Position numbers and translations under genes: made by a program
Notes under the pieces: model-generated
Databases searched by the model: none
The model's input: only the letters and a program-made list of their open reading frames with translations
Told to the model about the DNA's origin: nothing
Assembly: GCA_035236585.1 (NCBI GenBank)
Contig: CP141138.1
Span: forward strand, 31,631,437-31,695,436
Origin: Warburgia ugandensis
Lineage: Eukaryota > Streptophyta > Magnoliopsida > Canellales > Canellaceae
Reading direction: 5' to 3'
Length of the DNA stretch: 64,000 bases
In this document: positions 61,501 to 64,000 of the stretch, in pieces
Layout of the letters: every line of letters begins with the position of its first letter
How positions within the stretch are numbered: position 1 is the first letter of the stretch

Positions 61501-63809
61501 GACCATTAAGCTAGCTGTACCACCTCCATCAATTGGCTTTTTTGCTTTATTGCTTCTGAAGATTCTTCCTAGTTCTCTGGCCATTATTTGTGCTTGAACA
61601 AGCTATATTTTCCTATCATCCCTCTCTTCGCCATCAGCCTTATCAAGATGTGGATGCTCCTTTCAAGATAAAGAAGTTTGGTCTTGATTTCTCTCATTTT
61701 ACTCTCCAATAAACCTGCTCTTCATCACTCTCTTTTCACTATTGGGCGATAAATTTTTAGTTAAAACAAGATGCTTGATCAGACTAGTTTGATGTAGTTG
61801 TTTCTTGCTATATTTAATCCAAAATTCAATTAATTGTGAAAAAACTTGATTATTTAAGTTGTTTATTCAAAATATCATGTTGCTTTTCTTCTCTGTATTT
61901 ATTTCAGGCAATGCTATCTCTTTTTGTCGCCTATGTTAGGTCCCAACAGGGGTGAATTGGGCCAGTATCAAAGTTTAAAAACTTTTTGCAACTCTATGTT
62001 CAAACCATAAAAGCAAGTGTTAGAAAAGAAAACTTTTGACACATAGCAAAGAACTAGAAACAGAGATTTTATAATGGTTTGGCCAGCCAACAAAGGCACC
62101 TACTTTCGCTCTCCCATAGTATTGCCTACCTTGAGCTTCCACTAATCCCTACAAGATTTTAAATACTCCGCTGATACTGTGCTGGTCACAAACAAAGGAC
62201 TAGAGCACTCTTAGAATGTCAGCCTTCTTACAAACACTTGGAAAACTATCTAAGACGAGCTACGCCACTCTCTCAAATGCAATGAATGATTTGAAAAAAA
62301 GAAGTTATCTCTCAGCACATTCAATGGAGGAAGCTTGCTTGAGTAGATAGGAATATATAGTTCCAATTCAAAAAGATTTGTTGGGACAGTCTCTTATCTG
62401 TTAGAGATATTTTTGTCCATTCAGGAGATAGGAATTCAAATTTAATTTGACATGTGGCATAACTGTCTCCCAATCCTGTCGGTTAAGCCATTTTAGTGGG
62501 CTAAATTCCGTCTATAGTAAATCCAAAACTTTAGCTTTGAAGGGCAGTTGGCTTTTCTTCAAGTGTAGTCGGTTAAATTTCTACCTAAAAATGAAATCCA
62601 CTTAATTTCCACTTTAGTCGGATGGAATAATGAAATTAGTCCGCTAATTTCTCAAACAAGCATGTGGTCAAGCTTCACTTGAAAATCCAGCAACCTTGAT
62701 CTCCAGTTGAGAAGGTTGGATTTAGGAAAATTCATACCAATATTTCTGGTAAGTTTTAGTTGGCTCTATTTCCAGATTAGTTGTTAAATTTAGCACATGA
62801 ACCAAATCAATGTGAAATCTTCATTCTTGATTCCAGCTTCACTTTATCATCAACTAATTGGCTAAGTTTCTGAACTTCAACTCTTGGAAGTAACAAGACA
62901 GTTTAGTCGGCTAGATTTTTGTGAGCAACCAACTAATTTACTAGAAAAATTCTTCCTTACACTTCAATTAACTTTAAGTTGGCTTGTTCTTCACTTTAGT
63001 CGGCTTGATGTCTTTTTAGCTGGTTGGATACTAAGTAGTCGACTGGATTTCCACAACTGGTTGACTTACTTGAAAGCTTTTTACAACCGTCCCATTAGTC
63101 AGCTAGAATCAGATTTTAGCAAACTTAAATTGTGAGACTTACGCTTTTGACTGAAAATCTCATCCACATTGATATCTGTTTGTTTCTAAACTTCTACATA
63201 AATTTGCACATATATAATCTTGTTAGAAACATACAGCTTGTGGTTTTGTTATTATCAAACCATATAGGCTTGGGTCAACAGCCAAATCTCATCTTGAAAC
63301 TTCTTTGTGGTTTATCATCAAATTATTTTGAAAAAATATTGTTGAAAAACTTGAAAGGGGAAGATTGGCTGTGTTCCCCAAACTATAAAAAACATGTAGA
63401 ATGACAGAGTTTGGTCCTGGTCGTGATTTGTTGACTGTTATATTGAGATCCTCAAATAATAATTGTGCTGGATTTGATATGTATCTGCAATTGGAGTGAT
63501 CCGCTTCTTTCTGCATAAAACATGTCTATATTTTCCTACTCGTATGTTATGCTTCTGCATTACTGGACTCTTTCTAGTTCTGATCCACTAAGGCTTGATC
63601 AAGGGTATTAATGTGGTGATAGGTTGCACGGAACCGTACGAGAACATTTATATGGGATCTGTTCATGTTAAAGATGTGGCGCTAGCTCATATTCTTTTGT
63701 ATGAAACTCCATCAGCATCAGGAAGGCACCTTTGTGTTGAATCCATAGCCCATTTTAGTGACTTTGCTGCTAAAGTTGCAGAACTTTATCCAGAGTACAA
63801 GGTGCCCGG
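29867..63809 (+). CDS. Cinnamoyl-CoA reductase-like NAD(P)-dependent reductase (extended SDR), five exons, 3' end outside window
   Basis: Joined exons 29867-29975, 59235-59407, 59503-59688, 60446-60614 and 63623-63809 give about 274 residues in one frame with GT-AG introns; the family is usually about 320-330 residues, so the last 50 or so lie beyond 64000. The Rossmann motif [10 protein letters not shown] is at residues 8-17. The SDR catalytic set is visible as the Ser in [10 protein letters not shown] and the Tyr/Lys in [11 protein letters not shown]. The family reduces CoA esters, aldehydes or ketones of phenylpropanoid type with NADPH in the cytosol. The lignin-CCR signature NWYCYGK is replaced by IWYPASK, so this is a CCR-like relative; from memory it resembles the Arabidopsis At5g58490 group. 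Substrate is unknown. The ATG at 29867 is chosen because [12 protein letters not shown] starts at the usual family position and no ATG lies shortly upstream in frame. Intron 1 is 29.3 kb. Confidence 0.9.
29976..30481 (+). other. Intron 1, 5' part, no recognisable element
   Basis: Unique-looking, T-rich intron sequence directly after the exon 1 donor. It has no long open frame with recognisable protein similarity. It leads into the tandem array that starts near 30482. Confidence 0.7.
30482..31195. repeat. About 210-bp tandem repeat in intron 1, roughly 3.5 copies
   Basis: The landmark atgctaatagcaa recurs near 30491, 30680, 30890 and (varied) 31102. The landmark gcagcttaaaacatt recurs near 30588, 30797 and 31010. 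Spacing is about 190-212 bp. Each unit also holds a segment like atttctataccaaagagccc. The copies differ by scattered substitutions, so the array is not recent. No coding potential is seen. Confidence 0.85.
31196..33262 (+). other. Intron 1 sequence with small repeats
   Basis: No gene is recognised. The stretch holds a fragment related to the Athila-type leader (about 31665-31795, listed separately), a two-copy tandem of about 65 bp at 32554-32682 sharing gcacaaattttggg and gttctagatttgatgt, and otherwise AT-rich sequence. Confidence 0.6.
31665..31795 (-). repeat. Fragment of Athila-type element leader with (CT)n/T16 expansion
   Basis: The words ggtggtagcttctta, acctagatctagacag and gactattgcttattagtta match 15545-15625 inside the leader of the RT-less Athila-type element. 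Between them a CT run (about 31699-31720) and 16 T (31721-31736) replace a short mixed stretch of the reference copy. It is probably a small truncated relic with later microsatellite growth. Confidence 0.6.
33268..33795 (-). repeat. Left LTR segment of the mosaic element
   Basis: Aligns with 36313-36844 from TGTGACACC to ctccaaatc, with scattered differences. Homology stops abruptly at 33795; the remaining 3 kb of LTR is missing apart from the piece at 34821-35023. Confidence 0.88.
33796..33885 (-). repeat. Pol-end-like segment
   Basis: The minus strand reads tttcgaagacgaaatttttatg, resembling the conserved tcgaggacgaaatt motif that precedes the polypurine tract in Tekay-type elements. If right, it is internal sequence joined straight to LTR interior. 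Confidence 0.4.
33886..34820 (-). pseudogene. Captured gypsy reverse transcriptase fragment
   Basis: Nearly identical to 44187-45123 in element G1, in the same orientation. Both share a YFDN in place of the YFDD catalytic box and a shared frame change just after it. The fragment ends within LTR sequence on the right and near unrelated sequence on the left, so here it is foreign. Some short changes exist (for example ctacgcggatgc here against ctacgtcagatgc). Confidence 0.93.
34821..35023 (-). repeat. LTR middle segment of the mosaic element
   Basis: Matches 38682-38888: gcccacacgagcg, cggactggtt, cacaacaccaaaattt, tttatgacatttc and ttcatagatttt occur in the same order. It follows the captured RT piece with a shared gca at the join. 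Confidence 0.85.
35024..35976 (-). other. Unassigned interior of the mosaic element
   Basis: About 0.95 kb between LTR piece and gag start. I find no gag, protease, RT or integrase motif. It may be diverged internal sequence or another filler. Confidence 0.4.
35977..36180 (-). pseudogene. Truncated gag N-terminus of the mosaic element
   Basis: An ATG about 115 bp inside the primer site opens a frame [20 protein letters not shown] with [17 protein letters not shown] after it. Position after the primer site and a basic, Pro/Ala-rich start fit a Tekay gag. It runs into a stop after 67 codons, and no capsid domain follows. Confidence 0.5.
36297..36309 (-). promoter_or_regulatory. Primer-binding site of the mosaic element (tRNA-iMet type)
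   Basis: The + strand ggctctaataaca corresponds to the complement of TGGTATCAGAGCC with two changes. It sits three bases from the LTR end and defines minus orientation. Confidence 0.7.
37155..37415. repeat. 39-bp minisatellite in the LTR, about 6-7 copies
   Basis: The unit contains gcacaatcaagcc, gatgagtgtctc and aactacactcatg. Since 39 is divisible by 3, several frames stay open and give 13-residue repeats such as [13 protein letters not shown]. This is a repeat artefact inside an LTR and not a protein gene. Confidence 0.92.
37451..37506. repeat. (AG)28 microsatellite
   Basis: An uninterrupted 56-bp AG run just after the 39-bp minisatellite, within the mosaic element's 5' LTR. Confidence 0.98.
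39808..41393 (+). other. Intron 1 sequence between the mosaic element and G1
   Basis: No recognised gene. A 62-codon frame at 39873-40061 with a Gly run has no family I know. The stretch is probably original intron DNA or an eroded element. Confidence 0.5.
41391..41465 (-). mobile_element. 37-bp RTE LINE tail insertion with 19-bp target duplication
   Basis: Insert 41410-41446 is (CAT)4 followed by caagaccttatccc and aattaggggtc, the very 3' end of the RTE LINE at 50085-50121. It is flanked by agaccaactgataccggat (41391-41409) and agaccaactgatatcggat (41447-41465), 18 of 19 bases equal. This is an extreme 5' truncation of a LINE insertion. Confidence 0.93.
41399..42432 (-). repeat. 3' LTR of G1 with a 37-bp RTE tail insertion
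   Basis: Homologous to 57625-58629 throughout, including the lines about agatacataactaatgaat and the repeated gatccaagacgtccatc-type words. It begins TGATACCGG and ends near gtatga at 42432. The RTE tail with its second duplication copy (41410-41465) adds 56 bp. Confidence 0.85.
42433..43460 (-). pseudogene. G1 integrase remnant
   Basis: The core at 42978-43307 keeps all three acidic residues: Asp in [11 protein letters not shown], Asp in [13 protein letters not shown] and Glu in TDGQTEVVN. Next frames give [15 protein letters not shown] (42742-42981) and a C-terminal part with [15 protein letters not shown] (about 42500), as in plant gypsy integrases. Frame breaks follow NLGNLL and elsewhere. 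The upstream zinc-binding part (43267-43458) is degraded. Confidence 0.88.
43461..45123 (-). pseudogene. G1 reverse transcriptase-RNase H remnant
   Basis: RT segments: [20 protein letters not shown] and [15 protein letters not shown] (44440-44712), then [12 protein letters not shown] near 44320 where the second Asp of the catalytic pair is Asn, then [25 protein letters not shown] and [11 protein letters not shown] (43874-44150). Coding is continuous across 44187 and 45123, the borders of the piece found again at 33886-34820, so this is the native context. RNase H beyond 43860 is badly degraded. Confidence 0.9.
45124..45360 (-). pseudogene. G1 aspartic protease remnant, split by G2
   Basis: The frame reads [20 protein letters not shown] and [20 protein letters not shown], with the DSG active site. 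The following [10 protein letters not shown] and [13 protein letters not shown] segments (about 45180-45100) lead to RT. G2 is inserted about 25 codons before the active site. Confidence 0.88.
45361..45782 (-). repeat. 3' LTR of G2
   Basis: 422 bp, aligned with 56031-56462 over its length (gaggaattcca, tgataatgttcagttaca, caacagatgtaa). It adjoins a run of 16 C on the + strand, which is a poly-G polypurine tract in element orientation. Confidence 0.88.
45788..45836 (-). other. Poly-G polypurine tract (16 nt) and adjacent 12-bp hairpin
   Basis: C16 lies at 45788-45803. The overlapping cccagctcaaac (45801-45812) and gtttgagctggg (45825-45836) form a perfect 12-bp stem with a 12-nt loop. It occupies the place where a chromodomain and the end of pol would be expected. 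Confidence 0.85.
45812..46000 (-). pseudogene. G2 integrase C-terminal remnant
   Basis: [20 protein letters not shown], then [20 protein letters not shown] and AKLHPVF, which is the usual end of the gypsy integrase before HVSQLK. The reading stops soon after, and the expected downstream part, including any chromodomain, is missing. Confidence 0.85.
46210..46700 (-). pseudogene. G2 integrase core remnant with lost catalytic residues
   Basis: [20 protein letters not shown] then [11 protein letters not shown] (first Asp kept), [14 protein letters not shown] where SDRD has become SNHD, and [15 protein letters not shown] where the catalytic Glu of TDGQTE is Lys. Two of three catalytic acids are therefore gone. 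The zinc-binding part lies at about 46660-46780 in degraded form. Confidence 0.88.
46940..47367 (-). pseudogene. G2 RNase H, C-terminal part
   Basis: Minus strand reads [39 protein letters not shown] and [13 protein letters not shown], the standard RNase H to connection segment (YEKELLAIV, WRHYLLG, TDHKSL, VADALSRR). The N-terminal part continues at 48758-48808 and 49870-50067, separated by the two hAT elements. Confidence 0.87.
47376..48749. mobile_element. hAT-type DNA transposon 1 with BED-finger remnant
   Basis: A perfect 8-bp duplication ACTGAGAT lies at 47368-47375 and 48750-48757. Ends are CTATGTAGTTGCAGG and CTTGCGAATACATAG, inverted with mismatches. Subterminal regions are rich in gcgcctt/aaggcgc-like words. 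1374 bp is too short for a full transposase; only a BED-like start is present. Confidence 0.88.
48284..48508 (+). pseudogene. hAT transposase N-terminus (BED zinc finger), truncated
   Basis: [20 protein letters not shown] then [20 protein letters not shown] resembles the start of hAT transposases: WEY, then CKLC as the first zinc ligand pair of a BED finger. The His pair that should follow is missing because the frame diverges after NNPSLLG. The ATG follows a likely 3' splice site (gcag at 48195). No dimerisation or catalytic domain exists. Confidence 0.65.
48758..48808 (-). pseudogene. G2 RNase H piece left between the two hAT elements
   Basis: A 51-bp island of gypsy pol. Minus strand reads [17 protein letters not shown], equivalent to the GRPxAFxSQxLS segment of RNase H, and continues on both sides in 46940-47367 and 49870-50067. 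Confidence 0.8.
48809..49861. mobile_element. hAT-type DNA transposon 2, non-autonomous
   Basis: A perfect 8-bp duplication CTTGCATT lies at 48801-48808 and 49862-49869. Terminal inverted repeats are CTATGTAGTTAAAGGCGTG and its near-perfect reverse GCGCCTTTAACTACATAG. The terminal motif is the same as in hAT-1. It has no transposase and carries a 162-bp tandem array. Confidence 0.93.
49350..49775. repeat. 162-bp tandem repeat within hAT-2, about 2.6 copies
   Basis: The word acatatatagct recurs at 49380, 49542 and 49704, at 162-bp intervals, each followed by catgcttgt and tcttc words and an A/T-rich rest. Copies differ by scattered changes. Confidence 0.88.
49870..50067 (-). pseudogene. G2 RT-RNase H junction segment
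   Basis: It reads [35 protein letters not shown] and [14 protein letters not shown], as in the RT/RNase H border of gypsy pol. The preceding residues LTGCYRK are encoded beyond the RTE LINE at about 53585, so the LINE splits one pol frame. Confidence 0.87.
50113..53232 (-). CDS. RTE endonuclease-reverse transcriptase, one in-frame stop
   Basis: Open for 935 codons (53232-50425), then a TAG at 50425-50427, then 103 more codons in the same frame to 50113. Related copies suggest RMLRWM at the site, so one Trp codon became TAG. Residues 1-75 are three imperfect repeats. The AP-like endonuclease follows with [42 protein letters not shown] and [12 protein letters not shown] has [56 protein letters not shown] and the catalytic [13 protein letters not shown]. 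It ends with [11 protein letters not shown]. Its job is target-primed reverse transcription. The truncated form keeps all RT motifs but loses the C-terminal region. Confidence 0.93.
53010..53225 (-). repeat. Threefold repeat encoding the RTE protein N-terminus
   Basis: Three units of about 48-72 bp share gatgcagcgcgtcgcttc-like, aacgcccttgcc-like and atttttcaccacacccggg-like words. The translated units end [20 protein letters not shown] and [10 protein letters not shown]. The other LINE has the same three units at 26384-26590. Confidence 0.88.
53261..53487 (-). repeat. Two tandem hairpin units in the RTE 5' leader
   Basis: Unit A (53261-53348) has arms aagctgaagatgattttc and aaaccatcttcagctt. 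Unit B (53394-53487) has arms gagatgattttcatttcttt and aagaaataacaaaatcatct. Each folds on itself with a few mismatches. Both are joined by a spacer containing gtcggctgg. The older LINE has one such unit at 26243-26340. Confidence 0.82.
53580..54450 (-). pseudogene. G2 reverse transcriptase remnant
   Basis: [20 protein letters not shown] and [17 protein letters not shown] (54055-54200), a middle part with frame changes, the catalytic [13 protein letters not shown] near 53850-53810 (both Asp kept), and [13 protein letters not shown] near 53610. The domain is recognisable but has stops. Confidence 0.87.
54456..54900 (-). pseudogene. G2 aspartic protease remnant
   Basis: Minus strand [20 protein letters not shown] corresponds to VLIDSGASHNFI with the active-site DSG read as DNV. 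Next comes [20 protein letters not shown], like LGGVDVVLGMDWL. The protease active site is thus lost. Confidence 0.82.
55030..55912 (-). pseudogene. G2 gag remnant with zinc knuckle
   Basis: Frames give [43 protein letters not shown] and [19 protein letters not shown] (55337-55912), a capsid of Retrotrans_gag type. The knuckle [14 protein letters not shown] is encoded near 55086-55045. Frame changes near 55640 and 55480. Confidence 0.85.
56031..56462 (-). repeat. 5' LTR of G2
   Basis: 432 bp. It adjoins tgatacca on its left (56021-56028), whose minus-strand form TGGTATCA is the start of an iMet-type primer site. Confidence 0.88.
56500..57560 (-). pseudogene. G1 gag remnant
   Basis: From the N-terminus: [10 protein letters not shown], a Ser-rich linker with [17 protein letters not shown], then capsid-like [17 protein letters not shown] and [15 protein letters not shown] (56864-57139). 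The zinc knuckle [17 protein letters not shown] (about 56670-56620) has Tyr where the fourth ligand Cys is expected. Several frame breaks occur. Confidence 0.88.
57611..57623 (-). promoter_or_regulatory. Primer-binding site of G1 (tRNA-iMet type)
   Basis: Minus strand tagtatcaaagc approximates TGGTATCAGAGC and lies directly inside the 5' LTR. Confidence 0.65.
57625..58629 (-). repeat. 5' LTR of G1
   Basis: Runs from TGATACTATATAATAGG to CCCATGTCA. A run of short repeats around gatccaagacgtccat at 58320-58540 also occurs in the other LTR (42140-42330). Confidence 0.85.
58635..59234 (+). other. Intron 1, 3' end
   Basis: Six hundred bases after the G1 target duplication with no recognised element. 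T-rich sequence (gaatttttcttgaatttttcacag) before the acceptor at 59234 fits a plant splice acceptor. Confidence 0.75.
59235..59407 (+). CDS. CCR-like gene exon 2
   Basis: The acceptor is CACAG at 59230-59234 and the donor is GTTGGT at 59408. The exon reads [18 protein letters not shown] through [17 protein letters not shown], including the conserved VFHLASP segment of the Rossmann fold. Together with exon 1 it makes 282 nt, exactly 94 codons, so it ends in phase 0. Confidence 0.92.
59503..59688 (+). CDS. CCR-like gene exon 3 (catalytic Ser region)
   Basis: The acceptor is CCTGCAG ending at 59502 and the donor is GTGAGT at 59689. The exon has 62 whole codons beginning [19 protein letters not shown], with [13 protein letters not shown] (catalytic Ser region) and then SPNWPADVV and DYCKQNG. 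Intron 2 before it is only 95 bp, in strong contrast to intron 1. Confidence 0.93.
59689..60445 (+). other. Intron 3 of the CCR-like gene
   Basis: 757 bp, GTGAGT to GCTAG. T-rich, no element recognised. Short open frames in it continue from the exon by chance only. Confidence 0.85.
60446..60614 (+). CDS. CCR-like gene exon 4 (catalytic Tyr-Lys)
   Basis: The acceptor is GCTAG ending at 60445 and the donor is G|GTACTG at 60615. The exon encodes [15 protein letters not shown] (the catalytic YxxxK), [13 protein letters not shown], and ends MLMLLRLLQ plus one base. It is 56 codons plus one nucleotide and joins exon 5 to form the Gly of QGCTEPYE. Confidence 0.92.
60615..61933 (+). other. Intron 4, 5' part
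   Basis: No gene. At 61335-61405 lies a stretch with several copies of ggtac (ccggtacgtacc, ctggtacag, ccggtacag), which looks like a repeat relic but has no defined ends. Confidence 0.7.
61934..63280 (+). mobile_element. Probable copia solo LTR in intron 4, 1347 bp
   Basis: Starts TGTTAGGTCCCAACAGGGG and ends ataggcttgggtcaaca, a combination I know from plant copia LTRs. The flanking 5-mers are GCCTA and GCCAA, four of five equal. No coding part and no second LTR are found. An array of agtcggct-like words lies in its right half. Confidence 0.68.
62490..63120. repeat. Array of a short agtcggctaratttc-like motif
   Basis: Variants occur near 62568 (agtcggttaaattt), 62614 (agtcggatgg), 62638 (agtccgctaattt), 62908 (agtcggctagattt), 62998 (agtcggcttgat) and 63037 (agtcgactggattt), with related tggcttgtt and tggttgg words. 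Spacing is irregular, so it is a family of dispersed subrepeats in the LTR. Confidence 0.7.
63281..63622 (+). other. Intron 4, 3' end
   Basis: No element recognised. It ends in gtggtgatag before exon 5, with only a weak polypyrimidine tract (tttctagttctgatcc) some 35 nt upstream. Confidence 0.7.
63623..63809 (+). CDS. CCR-like gene exon 5
   Basis: The acceptor is GATAG ending at 63622. The exon encodes [40 protein letters not shown] and [10 protein letters not shown], and the donor GTAATG is at 63810, leaving two bases of a split codon. If the donor were not used, translation would stop at once after KVPG, which is too short for the family. The final exon should lie to the right of the window. 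Confidence 0.88.
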
Positions 63810-64000
63810 GTAATGATCTTGACTTCCTTTGCAAAGTAGAAGCTTTTTCTTATGAAATAACAGAGAAGCTGTCTGGAATTTTGATAGCACCAGAATCCTT
63901 GAATTATTATTTTGAAGTGGAATTATTTTGTGATGAACTCTTCTTTGCCATGGTTGTTGCATATATAAGAACCAAATGGGAACATTCTGCCAACTACATG
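63810..64000 (+). other. Start of intron 5
   Basis: Begins GTAATG and remains AT-rich to the window end. No exon is visible in it. Confidence 0.75.

Overview
This window is plant nuclear DNA, probably from an angiosperm. Two kinds of evidence point that way. There is a spliced cinnamoyl-CoA-reductase-like gene with canonical GT-AG introns. The rest is a dense, old set of plant transposons: Ty1/copia, Athila-like and chromovirus-like Ty3/gypsy, RTE and L1 LINEs, and hAT. I see no bacterial or viral operon, CRISPR array, rRNA or tRNA gene. I could not run alignments, so the species and exact lineages are open.

Positions 1-26152 hold only transposon remains. From the left these are: the 5' part of a minus-strand copia element ending in an LTR at 2401; an eroded L1-type LINE (about 3400-4310, +); a (CT)n tract; a truncated Athila-type element (about 6510-9976); a complete but RT-less Athila-type element (10197-18181, minus) with two LTRs, a tRNA-Asp-type primer site, gag and protease remnants; and a solo gypsy LTR (19292-22724) with a perfect CATTC target duplication. 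A decayed RTE LINE (26168-29495) with a 15-bp target duplication ends 371 bp before the start codon of the host gene.

Positions 29867-63809 carry five exons of the host gene on the + strand (109, 173, 186, 169 and 187 nt; about 274 residues; the 3' end lies beyond the window). Exons 2-5 are compact, but intron 1 is about 29.3 kb because transposons filled it. It contains a mosaic gypsy element (33268-39802, CTTTC duplication) that carries about 935 bp of reverse transcriptase copied from another element. It also contains a 17.2-kb nested complex (41399-58629, CCAAC duplication): gypsy G1, interrupted by gypsy G2 (45361-56462), which is itself interrupted by a nearly intact RTE LINE (50085-53562) and two hAT elements (47376-48749 and 48809-49861). 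The left LTR of G1 also holds a 37-bp RTE tail insertion with a 19-bp duplication. Intron 4 carries a probable copia solo LTR (61934-63280).

The only gene likely to serve the plant is the reductase. Boundaries for most mobile elements come from direct reading of LTR pairs, terminal repeats, primer sites and target duplications. Percent identities were judged by eye, not computed.
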